Origin: Humidesulfovibrio sp.
GTDB lineage: Bacteria; Desulfobacterota; Desulfovibrionia; Desulfovibrionales; Desulfovibrionaceae
Length of the DNA stretch: 64,000 nucleotides
Direction of reading: 5' to 3'
NCBI GenBank assembly: GCA_031292175.1
Contig: JARLHQ010000006.1
Span: forward strand, 41,379-105,378
This document shows, piece by piece, positions 52,571 to 61,480 of this stretch. Under the pieces are notes generated by a model. That model saw only the letters and a list, made by a program, of their open reading frames with translations, had not been told where the DNA came from and ran no database searches. The first letter of the stretch is position 1. Every line of letters begins with the position of its first letter. The translations under genes and the position numbers were made by a program.

Positions 52571-54223
52571 ATGGGCGCCGGAGAGAAGAAGAGCGGACGA
52601 GGACGGTCCCGATGGGCACTTTTCACCTGCCTGGGGCTGCTTGTGGCGGGCCTACTGTGGGCGAACCTCCGTGGCTTTGAGGAGACAGTGGCCATTGATG
52701 GTGTGACCCTGCATGAGCCAAGGGGATTCGGATATTTCCTCATCCTCAAACAGCAGCGCAACCTGTTCCTGAAGGCCGTTTCGGACGACGACTCCGGCAA
52801 GAACCAGTCCAAAGCGGTACTGATGGAAAACGAGCGCCCGCTGGGCCCAGCGCATGAGCCGGACACCGTCGTCCAGCAGCACGGGCAGGGGCGCTTCAAT
52901 CACTGGAAGGACCAGTTCTGTTTTTCCACCTCCGACAACAGCGATCCCCGGAGCAATGGCAGCGCCTACCGAATCATCCTGAACACCAAGCCGACCCTTG
53001 CCGGAAACGCGGCGATGGTGCTGACCGCGGTTGCGCTGTATGTCCTGCTTCTTGCTGTGCGGAAGGGGGCGCTGGGCGCCGCATCTCTTCTCGAAGTGCG
53101 CCTTGGAACCGCCCTGACCAACTGCGGCATCGTGCTCGCAATCTCAACCGCCCTTTTGCTCGGACTTGAGTTCACGGCGCGCAAGCTTATCAAGGAACCG
53201 GACCTTTACGCCCACTACCAGCCGGGCCAATACTTCAAGTTCAATCCCTACACCATGATGGTCAACGAGGGTCCGCTCGACGCCAAAGGGGTTTGGAAAG
53301 ACTCTGTGAACAACGCGACCATCCCCTTCTCCGTCAAGTCGAACAAACTCGGCTTCCGCGCCCCCATAGACTTCGACACGGTCAATGTGCGCCCCAAGGA
53401 GCCCAACGAGAAGGTCATCCTCATCTTCGGCGGCTCGGCGGTCTACGGCTTCGGCAACACTAGCAACGGCACCACTGTCGCGGGCTGGCTGGAGCGCATC
53501 CTGAATGCGCGGCCCAACCGCAAGTACAAGTACACCGTGTTCAACATGGGCAACGGAGGCTGGGTCTCCTACCAGGAATTCCTGGCCCTCGACCTTTATG
53601 GCCGCAACCTTCAGCCCGACATCATCATCGCCATGGACGGCCGCAACGACGTCTACACCTCGTGGTTGGACGAGGGCGAACCCATCGGCGTGCATTTCTC
53701 CTCCGCGCAGATGCGCAATCTCATCGACGGCTACTACTACCACCAAGAGCGCGTGGACTTTTTCCGCAGCGGATTTGAGAACTTGCTGCTCAAGAAAAGC
53801 GAGATCTACCGTCTGTTGACAGGCAAGCGGCCCATCGAGCCCACAAGCGTCTTCACAAAGACCCCGCGCACCTTCGCGGACGTGGACAAGACCGTGCGCT
53901 TCTACGTGCACGCCCAGGGGGCCATGCTGCGCTGCATGCCCAAGACGCGTTTCATCCTGAGCGCCCAGCCCGTGTACCTGCCCGGCTACTCCCGCCTCGA
54001 CAAGACGGGGATCCAGGAGGCGCTGGCCAAACACAAGGACAAGCCCTTGCGGCAGATGGCTGCGGCACCGAGCTTCCTCGTGAACTACGGCATGAGTTTG
54101 GTCATCCAGGAAACCAAGGCCCTGTGCGACAAAGAGCCCAACAGATGCCAGTTCGATGATGTGCATATGACCGACGCTGGCAACGAACTCGTTGCCAAGG
54201 CTTACGCCGCGCGCATTGAGTAG
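52571..54223 (+). CDS. Membrane-anchored SGNH/GDSL-type hydrolase or acyl-transfer protein
   Basis: This 550-residue protein has one N-terminal helix (near residues 18-35), a second hydrophobic region near 145-165 and a third near 190-210, then an SGNH domain. Block I reads FGGSAVYGFGN, block III AMDGRNDVY and block V DDVHMTDAGN, giving the Ser-Asp-His set. Proteins of this type act on O-acyl groups of glycans. The ATG at 52571 has AGGGGG 5-6 bases upstream; the GTG at 52553 is less likely. It shares fold but not close sequence with the truncated hydrolase at 32.6 kb. Confidence 0.85.
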   Translation: MGAGEKKSGRGRSRWALFTCLGLLVAGLLWANLRGFEETVAIDGVTLHEPRGFGYFLILKQQRNLFLKAVSDDDSGKNQSKAVLMENERPLGPAHEPDTVVQQHGQGRFNHWKDQFCFSTSDNSDPRSNGSAYRIILNTKPTLAGNAAMVLTAVALYVLLLAVRKGALGAASLLEVRLGTALTNCGIVLAISTALLLGLEFTARKLIKEPDLYAHYQPGQYFKFNPYTMMVNEGPLDAKGVWKDSVNNATIPFSVKSNKLGFRAPIDFDTVNVRPKEPNEKVILIFGGSAVYGFGNTSNGTTVAGWLERILNARPNRKYKYTVFNMGNGGWVSYQEFLALDLYGRNLQPDIIIAMDGRNDVYTSWLDEGEPIGVHFSSAQMRNLIDGYYYHQERVDFFRSGFENLLLKKSEIYRLLTGKRPIEPTSVFTKTPRTFADVDKTVRFYVHAQGAMLRCMPKTRFILSAQPVYLPGYSRLDKTGIQEALAKHKDKPLRQMAAAPSFLVNYGMSLVIQETKALCDKEPNRCQFDDVHMTDAGNELVAKAYAARIE

Positions 54224-54267
54224 CCCGACACTGACCGACGGCTAACCAAAGCAGGAACCGAGGGACA

Positions 54268-55242
54268 ATGTCACACCCAACAGAGACAGCAGACCGTCAG
54301 CAGGGCTACAGCGCGCTCGTACTCAACTATGGGCATTGGAACGAGACCATCGCCTGCCTGGACAGCCTGCTTGCGGGAGATCGGTGCCCGGAGCGCATCG
54401 TCGTCTGCGACAACAGCTCGCCCGATGACAGCCTGCAACGGCTGGCCGAGTGGGCGCGGGAACGTCTGGGCGAGGACCGGCTCTCCTCATGGCGCGAAAT
54501 GGGCACGGAGGACATCGCCCCAGTGCTGACCAGCGCCGACGGCTGTCTGGAGGAATTTATCCTGCTGCGCACCGGCGGCAACCTTGGTTACGCCGGGGGC
54601 AACAACGTGGGCCTGCGTCTGCTTCTGGGTCTGGGCGCGCAGTTCGTGTGGCTGTTGAACAATGACACCACCGTCCTGCCAGGCACTGGGAGCGCCCTTT
54701 TGCGGCACATGCGGGCGAATCCGCGCTGCGGCCTCTGCGGAACGCTTACGCGATACATGGCTGCACCAGAGATCGTGCAGTGCTACGGCGGCGGCTGGTA
54801 CAGCAAGGCCTGGGGACGCGGTGGACTACACGGCGAGGGTGCCTTCCTGCCCCTTGGCCGCGCCCCGGCAACGCCCCAAGCTCCGCTGGACTACGTCAAC
54901 GGCGCGAGCGTGTTCCTCCGGCGGGAGTTCCTGCTTGACGTGGGACTGATGGAGGAGCGCTACTTCCTCTATTGCGAAGAAATCGACTGGGCCGAGCGCG
55001 CCAAGGGCCGCTGGGAGCTGGGCTTCGCCCCGGATGCCGAAGTGCTGCACCTGGAGGGTCTGAGCACAGGCATGTCGAACCACCGCAGGCTCAGGCGCTC
55101 AGTGAAGTCCACGGTCCGTCTTGTGCGCAGCCGTCTGCTCTTCACCCTGCGGCACTGCCCCTGGTTTTTGCCGACGGTTTTCCTCGGACAGGCCTGGGCC
55201 ACTGCGAGCAAGATTCTGCGGGTTCTCGCCGCACGACGCTGA
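54268..55242 (+). CDS. GT2 family glycosyltransferase (WbbL/rhamnosyltransferase-like)
   Basis: This 324-residue GT2 enzyme has the WbbL-type pattern: VLNYGHWNETIACLDSL, CDNSSPDDSL, GGNLGYAGGNNVGLR, WLLNNDTTV (DxD equivalent), and DYVNGASVFLRREFL with YFLYCEEIDW (ED-x-D region). These features are common in rhamnosyltransferases and chain-extending enzymes. It is the last gene of the plus-strand unit. Confidence 0.92.
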   Translation: MSHPTETADRQQGYSALVLNYGHWNETIACLDSLLAGDRCPERIVVCDNSSPDDSLQRLAEWARERLGEDRLSSWREMGTEDIAPVLTSADGCLEEFILLRTGGNLGYAGGNNVGLRLLLGLGAQFVWLLNNDTTVLPGTGSALLRHMRANPRCGLCGTLTRYMAAPEIVQCYGGGWYSKAWGRGGLHGEGAFLPLGRAPATPQAPLDYVNGASVFLRREFLLDVGLMEERYFLYCEEIDWAERAKGRWELGFAPDAEVLHLEGLSTGMSNHRRLRRSVKSTVRLVRSRLLFTLRHCPWFLPTVFLGQAWATASKILRVLAARR

Positions 55243-55254
55243 TTCTGCCCGGCG

Positions 55255-55286
55255 GCGGAAGGCGGACGCCGCCGCCAGCCTTCCGC
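55255..55286. terminator. Possible convergent hairpin between glycosyltransferase and AlgJ/X-like genes
   Basis: A 9-bp stem (GCGGAAGGC and GCCTTCCGC) with a 14-base loop fills the 43-base convergent gap and touches the stop codon of the minus-strand gene. No T-tract follows, so termination is only suggested by position. Confidence 0.35.
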
Positions 55287-56380
55287 TACTCAGACAGCAT
55301 GCAGCGCAGGCGCTCGGCCGTGTACTCCACGGATTTCGGCGTCCAGTGGGTATCATACGTGGAATAGAACCCGCCCAGATTCTCCGGGCAGGGAAAGCCG
55401 TCGTCACCGGGCACACAGGCCAGCACTTTCACCCCGGCGTTCTTGAGCATGTGCGGCAGGGTGTCCAGGCTACGGTCCTCACTCGGCATCAGCAGGAAGA
55501 TGAACCTGCTGCCCCGCTTGTCGCAGGCTGTCTTCACTGCCATCACCGCTTTGAACGCGAAATCGAGGACCTCGTTCTTCGGAGGCGGCGGCAATTCGAC
55601 AACCGCTGCCGGAACGGCAGGCACGGCCGCCGACGCCGCGGCAGACGCTTGGGCCAGGGCGACAGGGGCCGACTGCGCCGGCCACTCCGGGGCCATGCGG
55701 ACAACCTTCAGCCTGCTGCGCAGGAACTGCAGCCAGTTCTGCTTCAACAACCGGTCCTCCAACTCCGCTTGAGCGCTGTTCGCCTCCTTCGGGGGAAAGG
55801 CGTAGTCCGCTAGTCTGAGACTGCCGTCTGGCAGCGGGGTGAACACCCCACGCAACGGACCATTGGGGCCGAAGGACACAGGCCTTGCCTCAATGATGAC
55901 GTAGCGCACGGGCAGTTTCTTCCATCGTGGGTCGTTGAAGAACTTGAGCGTCAGGGATTCGTTGCCGCCGTAGTTGTACACCGGCTTGCCGGTAAGGGCA
56001 GAGAGCCTCACAGCCAGCGTGTTTGCCTGATCCAGATGCGAGCCCGCGATGTGCGAGTCGCCGATAGTCACCGCGAAGTAGGAATCCAGGTCCGCCACCT
56101 CCGGCCGATTGCGGAACCCGTGGGAGTCCGTCCACCACTCGGTCTGCACCGGCTCGGGATCATTCCACCTGGCGTTCTCGTGGTCACCGCGCTCCAGCTT
56201 GCGGATGTGCTTGCCGGGATAGAAGAACCCCGGTCCGAAGCCAAACCGGTTGAAGGGGGTGGTGATGCTCTCCCACACGCGGAAGTTGAAGAGATCCGGC
56301 GGGAGCAGGAACAGCTCCACAGCGGGAACGAGCCCCAGCAGCAGGACGAACACGGCGCATTTGAAGAGGAATTTACGCAT
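55286..56380 (-). CDS. AlgJ/AlgX-like SGNH O-acetyltransferase partner protein
   Basis: This 364-residue periplasmic protein is anchored by an N-terminal helix. The AlgX/AlgJ-type active-site pattern is present: VTIGDSHIAGSHL (Ser) and STYDTHWTPKSVE (Asp-x-His). A long Ala/Pro/Val-rich insert (near residues 225-265) looks disordered. In alginate and cellulose acetylation such proteins receive acetyl groups from an MBOAT protein and move them to the polymer. It starts 2 bases after the MBOAT gene's stop (TAGCCATG), consistent with coupled translation and a common system. Confidence 0.85.
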   Translation of the reverse strand: MRKFLFKCAVFVLLLGLVPAVELFLLPPDLFNFRVWESITTPFNRFGFGPGFFYPGKHIRKLERGDHENARWNDPEPVQTEWWTDSHGFRNRPEVADLDSYFAVTIGDSHIAGSHLDQANTLAVRLSALTGKPVYNYGGNESLTLKFFNDPRWKKLPVRYVIIEARPVSFGPNGPLRGVFTPLPDGSLRLADYAFPPKEANSAQAELEDRLLKQNWLQFLRSRLKVVRMAPEWPAQSAPVALAQASAAASAAVPAVPAAVVELPPPPKNEVLDFAFKAVMAVKTACDKRGSRFIFLLMPSEDRSLDTLPHMLKNAGVKVLACVPGDDGFPCPENLGGFYSTYDTHWTPKSVEYTAERLRCMLSE

Positions 56381-56382
56381 GG

Positions 56383-57783
56383 CTAGAACTGGAAGTAGAT
56401 GAATTGTGACTTGCCGAAGCTGGCAAATACGGCGACGAGCGCGGCACCGCAAAGATACGACGCCCAGCGGACCGGCTGCGGCAACGCATCAAAGCGCAGC
56501 CGCCGCGACTCAAGCAGCGCGCTCAGAGCCTCGAACATGGCGATGAGGAACACCGTGTAGCCAAACAGGGGCTTGGGCTGCGGCAGCGCCATCCGCCACG
56601 TCTCCAGCCCGAGAAGGTCTGCGTAGCCAAGAGCCGCTTTGTTCAGCATGGCCCATGCGGTGCCAAGGTCCGGGCTGCGGAAAAGGATCCACGCGGCGGT
56701 GACGAAGTGGAAGGTGACGAGCACTCCGATGAAGCGCAGCACTATCTCCATGGCCCGGTTTCGCCGCAGCCACGCGACGAGTCCTGCGGAGGTCGTGGTG
56801 AGAATGTGCCAGCCCGCGTGCGCAAGTCCCCATAGGGCGAAGTTCCACGTGCCACCATGCCACACACCGCACACAAAGAAGATAATAATGATGTTCAGCT
56901 TCTGGCGGAAGACGCCTTTGCGGTTGCCTCCCAGCGGAATGTAGAGGTAGTCGCGTAGCCAGCAGGACAATGAGATGTGCCAGCGGCGCCAGAACTCGAC
57001 GATGTTCGACGCCAGGTAGGGCACGCGGAAGTTCTCCAAGAGCTCGAAGCCGAACAGGCGGCCTACGCCTCTGGCCATGTCCGTGTAGGAGGAGAAGTCA
57101 TACAGGATATGGAAGGAATAGAGCACCACCGCCAGCAGCACGCTCGAAGGCCGGTATATGCCGGGGTTGGCGTACACGGGATCGATGAAGAAGGAGATGT
57201 TGTCGGCGATGACCAGCTTCTTCACCATGCCGAAGGCAAAGAGCCGCAGGCCAGACACGGCCATGGCGCTGTCGAAGGGGCGGGCGAGGCCCGACCGGAT
57301 CTGCGAAAGCAGATTGCCGGTGCGTTCAATGGGACCGGCCTGGAACTTGGCGAAAAACCCACTGAAGAGGCCAAAGCGGGCAAGGTTCAGCTCCGGCGCG
57401 GCCTTGTCCAGGTACACGTCGGCCTGGTAGCCGATGAGCAGAAAGACGTAGTACGACATGCCAAGCATGGAGACCGGCACCGATACGGGGAGTAGCCCTT
57501 TATACTTCGCTAGGCCCAGGGCGAGGATATCGAAAGCGACGATGGCCGCGAAGATGGCTCTGCGCTTGGGCGTTCCCGGCGTGGCGGCGCCTTGAGCCAT
57601 TCCGGCCAGATAGTTCGCACCGATGAGGCAGAGAGTGGTGCCCAGTGTGGGCAATCCGAACCAGCTGATGTAGACGAGGCTAGATGCGGCCAGCACCTCA
57701 GCGCGCATCCCTCGTGGCAACAGGTGGTACAGGCCGAAGGTGGCGGTCACAAGTGCCAGAAATTCCAATGACATGAAATTCAT
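56383..57783 (-). CDS. MBOAT-family O-acyltransferase (AlgI/DltB-like)
   Basis: This 466-residue polytopic membrane protein moves acyl (usually acetyl) groups across the membrane for glycan acylation. It has about ten to twelve helices, the YDFSSYTDMARGVGRLFGF segment, EFWRRWHISLSCWLRDYLYIPLGGNR, and the catalytic histidine in VWHGGTWNF. The match to AlgI is close in length and motif order. It is the partner of the following AlgJ/X-like gene and lies 12 bases downstream of the acyltransferase-3 gene. Confidence 0.95.
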   Translation of the reverse strand: MNFMSLEFLALVTATFGLYHLLPRGMRAEVLAASSLVYISWFGLPTLGTTLCLIGANYLAGMAQGAATPGTPKRRAIFAAIVAFDILALGLAKYKGLLPVSVPVSMLGMSYYVFLLIGYQADVYLDKAAPELNLARFGLFSGFFAKFQAGPIERTGNLLSQIRSGLARPFDSAMAVSGLRLFAFGMVKKLVIADNISFFIDPVYANPGIYRPSSVLLAVVLYSFHILYDFSSYTDMARGVGRLFGFELLENFRVPYLASNIVEFWRRWHISLSCWLRDYLYIPLGGNRKGVFRQKLNIIIIFFVCGVWHGGTWNFALWGLAHAGWHILTTTSAGLVAWLRRNRAMEIVLRFIGVLVTFHFVTAAWILFRSPDLGTAWAMLNKAALGYADLLGLETWRMALPQPKPLFGYTVFLIAMFEALSALLESRRLRFDALPQPVRWASYLCGAALVAVFASFGKSQFIYFQF

Positions 57784-57795
57784 ACGTGCAAAATC

Positions 57796-59799
57796 TTAGG
57801 GCCGGGTCTTGTCCGGCTGGACAGTTGCGCCGAGAAGTTTCTGCAGCACCGGAGCATTGCTCAACCGCTTGCCGAGGAACACGTCGCCAGTGGTAGTCAG
57901 ATGCACACCGTCCAGGGATATCGGACGACCAAGCTCATCGAATACGGGGCAGTCCTCTCCACTGACGCACATCAATGCCTGGATGTCCAGATAATACCCG
58001 CCTCGAGCTTTCTCCTCAATATACGCATTAAAGGTGTTCATCATCGGCCCCACATGCATGGCTGCTTTGGCTGGCGATTTATCCGCCTTTTGATTGCTGG
58101 CCACCCAGGTGCGCAGGCCGCCCAGACTCTTGCTGCCGCATATAACCACGGGAGCCCCGGTCAGTTTCGAAAAATTCGCTAACGTCAGATCGAGAAAATC
58201 AACTTCCCACTTTGCCCAGGAGTAAGCGATCATAATCACGTCCGCCGCGCGGATCATGCTCAAGAATTGCGGATTGCGATAGCTGTATACCTCCGGGCAG
58301 TCCTTTGCGACGGTTTTCTCGTCCACGTACTTTGTCAGGTCGATGTCGGCCAGGATGTTCCCGCAGCCTCCGTTGATCGTCAGGGACCGGATCTGGATTC
58401 GATCCTTGAAGGTCGAGCAGTTCAGCGCATTGATCAGATCTCCGGAGAACGAGTTGCCGATCACGAGCACCTTCACCCTGTCCCGGGTATCGAAGGGCAT
58501 CAAGTCGACTCGTCGTTTCTCCGCCCAAACGTGGGTGTTCTCCTTCTCGACGTTAGCCGGGGCAAGATACTGTTCAAATATGGTCCGGCTGGCACCGCCG
58601 TAACGGAAACTCAGACCATTCCCATGCCAAACGAACGCCCCCAGGCAGCCGATAACGACCATGACCGCCAGCAGAACGGCAGCTATTCTTTCCGCATTCT
58701 GCCCGTAGCGAAGCGGCCTCTCCACAAAACGGTACGTCACATAGGCGAGGGGAACGGATGCCCCAAGAGCCAGCCACCTCTGCGGCACGGAGAGCTGGCC
58801 TCCCGATAGAGTCCGCAAGAGGGACAGCAAAGGCCAATGCCAAAGATAGAGCGGATAGCTGATCAACCCAACCCAGACCGCCGGTTTTGCAGAAAGGACA
58901 ATCCGGTTGACCAGCGCTTGCGGCCCGGCAAAAATGCAGAAACACGCCCCTGCCACTGGCAGCGTGGCCCAATAGCCTGGAAACAGCAGCCCCTCATTCA
59001 GTCGGACGACGGACACCCCGATCATGCAAAATCCCGCCACAGAAGACACGTCTGCCCAGCACCTTCGGGATATGCCAAGCGGGTTTGGCCGGCCCAAAAG
59101 GAAGCCGCTGCGTGTGAGGCAAGCAGCAATGCCACCGGCGATGAGTTCCCAGAATCTCGTGAGCGGCGAGTAGAAATCCGCCACGACATCAACGCCGTGA
59201 ATCCTGATGTTGGCGGTCATCGAAAGCAAAAAGATGATAACAAGCGTGGCGATCGGCTTAATCCGCAACTTGCGCGAAAAAAAAAGCAGTAGAGGGTAAA
59301 TCAGATAGAATTGTTCCTCAATTCCGAGAGACCACAGGTGCAGGAGTGGCTTTGTCACCGCAGAGTTATCAAAGTAACCACTTTCAAATAACAACGCGAT
59401 ATTCGAAAGAAAAGCTGTACCTGCTGCTACATGCTTTCCGAGTTGCAGATACATTTCCGGGAGCATGAAAAAATATCCAATGACAAGGCATGCAAATAGC
59501 ATGCAGCACAACGCTGGAAATATACGCCGTATGCGCCGCACATAAAATTCAATGATGCTGTAGCTGTCCGAATCGATGTCGCGCAACAATATATTAGAAA
59601 TAAGATAACCAGAAATTACAAAGAATACATCAACACCGGCGAATCCGCCACTCAATGTGCTGGGGAATGCATGAAACACCAAAACAGACAAAACTGCTAT
59701 ACATCGCAACCCGTCTATGTCAGGACGATACGTAAATACATTTTCCACTGCGGCGGGGCTTACCCCATCAACGTCTGCCTCACCTGGAGAAGTAGTCAC
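57796..59799 (-). CDS. Acyltransferase-3 (OafA-like) with C-terminal SGNH domain
   Basis: This 667-residue membrane O-acyltransferase has an N-terminal acyltransferase-3 domain of ten or eleven helices, with YRPDIDGLRCIAVLSVLVFHAF (Arg and His motifs), FFVISGYLIS and LWSLGIEEQFYLIYP. After about residue 390 an SGNH domain follows, with block I VLVIGNSFSGD and block V SLDGVHLTTTGD. This fusion type acetylates O-antigen sugars. It starts with GTG at 59799. The N-terminal third of the gene (about 59.2-59.8 kb) is visibly more AT-rich than surrounding genes, which suggests recent acquisition. Confidence 0.92.
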   Translation of the reverse strand: MTTSPGEADVDGVSPAAVENVFTYRPDIDGLRCIAVLSVLVFHAFPSTLSGGFAGVDVFFVISGYLISNILLRDIDSDSYSIIEFYVRRIRRIFPALCCMLFACLVIGYFFMLPEMYLQLGKHVAAGTAFLSNIALLFESGYFDNSAVTKPLLHLWSLGIEEQFYLIYPLLLFFSRKLRIKPIATLVIIFLLSMTANIRIHGVDVVADFYSPLTRFWELIAGGIAACLTRSGFLLGRPNPLGISRRCWADVSSVAGFCMIGVSVVRLNEGLLFPGYWATLPVAGACFCIFAGPQALVNRIVLSAKPAVWVGLISYPLYLWHWPLLSLLRTLSGGQLSVPQRWLALGASVPLAYVTYRFVERPLRYGQNAERIAAVLLAVMVVIGCLGAFVWHGNGLSFRYGGASRTIFEQYLAPANVEKENTHVWAEKRRVDLMPFDTRDRVKVLVIGNSFSGDLINALNCSTFKDRIQIRSLTINGGCGNILADIDLTKYVDEKTVAKDCPEVYSYRNPQFLSMIRAADVIMIAYSWAKWEVDFLDLTLANFSKLTGAPVVICGSKSLGGLRTWVASNQKADKSPAKAAMHVGPMMNTFNAYIEEKARGGYYLDIQALMCVSGEDCPVFDELGRPISLDGVHLTTTGDVFLGKRLSNAPVLQKLLGATVQPDKTRP

Positions 59800-59932
59800 A
59801 ATGGATCCCGCATACCTTACGTTTACAAGTCAAGTATATAGTATGCCAAATTCAAGGCATCGAATATTACGTATCAAGATCCGGCTGCTACGATAAGCCA
59901 AGCCAACTTATTCGTTACCACCACTAGCGGCC

Positions 59933-60156
59933 AATTCCGTAATGTTTGAGTTCGAAGCGAAAGAGCAGGCCCGGCTGGTACAGGTTGCGGCGCACCAGTT
60001 CCTCAAGCCGCGGCTCGAAAATATGGATGCGCCCGGCGCGCAGGGTCGAAATGATCTTCTCGCTCTTGTCCACACAGCGCACGTGGTTACCCATTTCGAA
60101 AGGCAGACGGCGGTGACGAGGCCGACGTATCCGGTGCCGACGATGCAAACGTTCAT
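59933..60156 (-). pseudogene. ugd: Remnant of UDP-glucose 6-dehydrogenase (ugd), 5' part with frameshift
   Basis: From the ATG at 60156 the frame reads MNVCIVGTGYVGLVTAVCLS, the NAD-binding start of UDP-glucose/GDP-mannose dehydrogenases. A one-base deletion near 60097 shifts the frame, and the continuation EMGNHVRCVDKSEK, then IHIFEPRLEELVRRN, follows exactly in the next frame. Similarity fades near 59.93 kb, about 70 codons in; the remaining 80 percent of the gene is missing. The rest of the 59.80-60.33 kb gap shows no other gene. Confidence 0.9.
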
Positions 60157-60325
60157 CCAAACTCCTCAGCAAGATGACAACAAACATCACCCATGTAATT
60201 TCGTTCTTGATCATTCCGGCGTCTTGGTGCGGCAGCCGCCCAATCCTACGAAGAAGCCTGGGCAACCCAGCGGGATCTCGCGACAAGGCGCAACATGCCC
60301 AGCGCGCAGCGGCCGCGCGCCTGCC

Positions 60326-61480
60326 CTATAAGTCCGGCGGCAGGGCGAACCTAGCCGGGCTTTGGGCCATGCGCCCGATGATGGTCTTAGCTATCTGCGG
60401 GGGGATGCTCAGAAACACGGTCTGCCCCGCCCGCAGGTCCGACGAGCTAACAACGGGCAGGCCAAAGAGCGTATGGCCCACGCGGCTCAAGTCCTCGTCC
60501 ACGAAAAATGCGGCCTTGCCTTCTAAACAGTTGAACAGCCATACCCCGGCGATAGACGTGCCGAAGATTCCGAGTTCTGCGGCGGGAATCTCCCGCGCGG
60601 CGGCAAGGGTGCTGCGCATCCAGTTGATGGCCCGGGCGGCGACCTCACGAGAATCAGCGATGCGGTAGGCCTCGTCCGTCTCGCCCGTCAAGCGGGCCAG
60701 CAGGGTCAGTTCCTTACTCACCAAACCGCGTTCCAGCAGCACGGGCTCGAACCCGGCGCGCCGGGCCGAGGCCTCCAGCGTCTCCGGCGCGAAGTGCGAG
60801 CAGTGGTCCGCAATGGCCAGATCGAAGGGGTTGGTCGAGAAATCGGGAACCTCTATGAGCAGCAGCCCGCCCGGCGCCATGAGCGCGGCGGTCTTTCGCA
60901 GAAACTCCACGGGGGCGGGCACGTGTTCCAGGCAGTGCATCATGCTCACCATGTCGAATTGGCCGGGAACTTGGGTGAGGTCGCAGCTATAGAAATCCTC
61001 CACGCCTGGCAGGGCCTTCACCACGTTGCGGCTGCGGTCGTCCAGGTCCAGGCCACACAGCCGCCAGCCGGGCTTCAGTGCCCCGAAGGACTTGAGAAGC
61101 ACGCCGTTGCCGCAACCGACGTCGAGAAGGCGGCCGGAATCGGCCAGGGGGGTGCGGTCCAGCAGGCCGCGCAGCAGATGCTCGCTTCGGGCCATGCCCG
61201 CGCCGTCGGTGCTGAAAGTCTTCTGCTCCTGTCCGCCGGACTGGTGGTAAACGGTGTAGCTGCCGTAGATGCGGCAACAGTCGTCGTGGAAGTCCTGGTC
61301 CACGCGCTTCTGAACCAGTCCGCAGCAGGGACACCAGGTCAACGAGCGGCGACCGTTCCAGGGCCGGCAGTCGGAAGTGACGAGGCTCATGTCCTCCAGG
61401 CCGGGAATGGACTCTGGCGCGGCAAAGTCGCAATTGTGGCAAGGCGCCGGCGGCGTGCTGTAGCGCGCGTCATCACTCAT
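60326..61480 (-). CDS. C-methyltransferase-type SAM-dependent methyltransferase with zinc-like N-terminus
   Basis: This 384-residue protein has three parts: an N-terminal cysteine-rich region (CHNCDF, CPCCGLVQKR) like the Methyltransf_13 zinc site, a class I core with LLDVGCGNGVLL and DMVSMMHCLEHV, and a C-terminal segment with GIFGTSIAGVWLFNCL like the C-methyltransferase C-terminal domain. This set is known from nucleotide-sugar C-methyltransferases and relatives, but the substrate here is open. The start ATG shares ATGA with the stop of the RmlD-like gene. Confidence 0.9.
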   Translation of the reverse strand: MSDDARYSTPPAPCHNCDFAAPESIPGLEDMSLVTSDCRPWNGRRSLTWCPCCGLVQKRVDQDFHDDCCRIYGSYTVYHQSGGQEQKTFSTDGAGMARSEHLLRGLLDRTPLADSGRLLDVGCGNGVLLKSFGALKPGWRLCGLDLDDRSRNVVKALPGVEDFYSCDLTQVPGQFDMVSMMHCLEHVPAPVEFLRKTAALMAPGGLLLIEVPDFSTNPFDLAIADHCSHFAPETLEASARRAGFEPVLLERGLVSKELTLLARLTGETDEAYRIADSREVAARAINWMRSTLAAAREIPAAELGIFGTSIAGVWLFNCLEGKAAFFVDEDLSRVGHTLFGLPVVSSSDLRAGQTVFLSIPPQIAKTIIGRMAQSPARFALPPDL

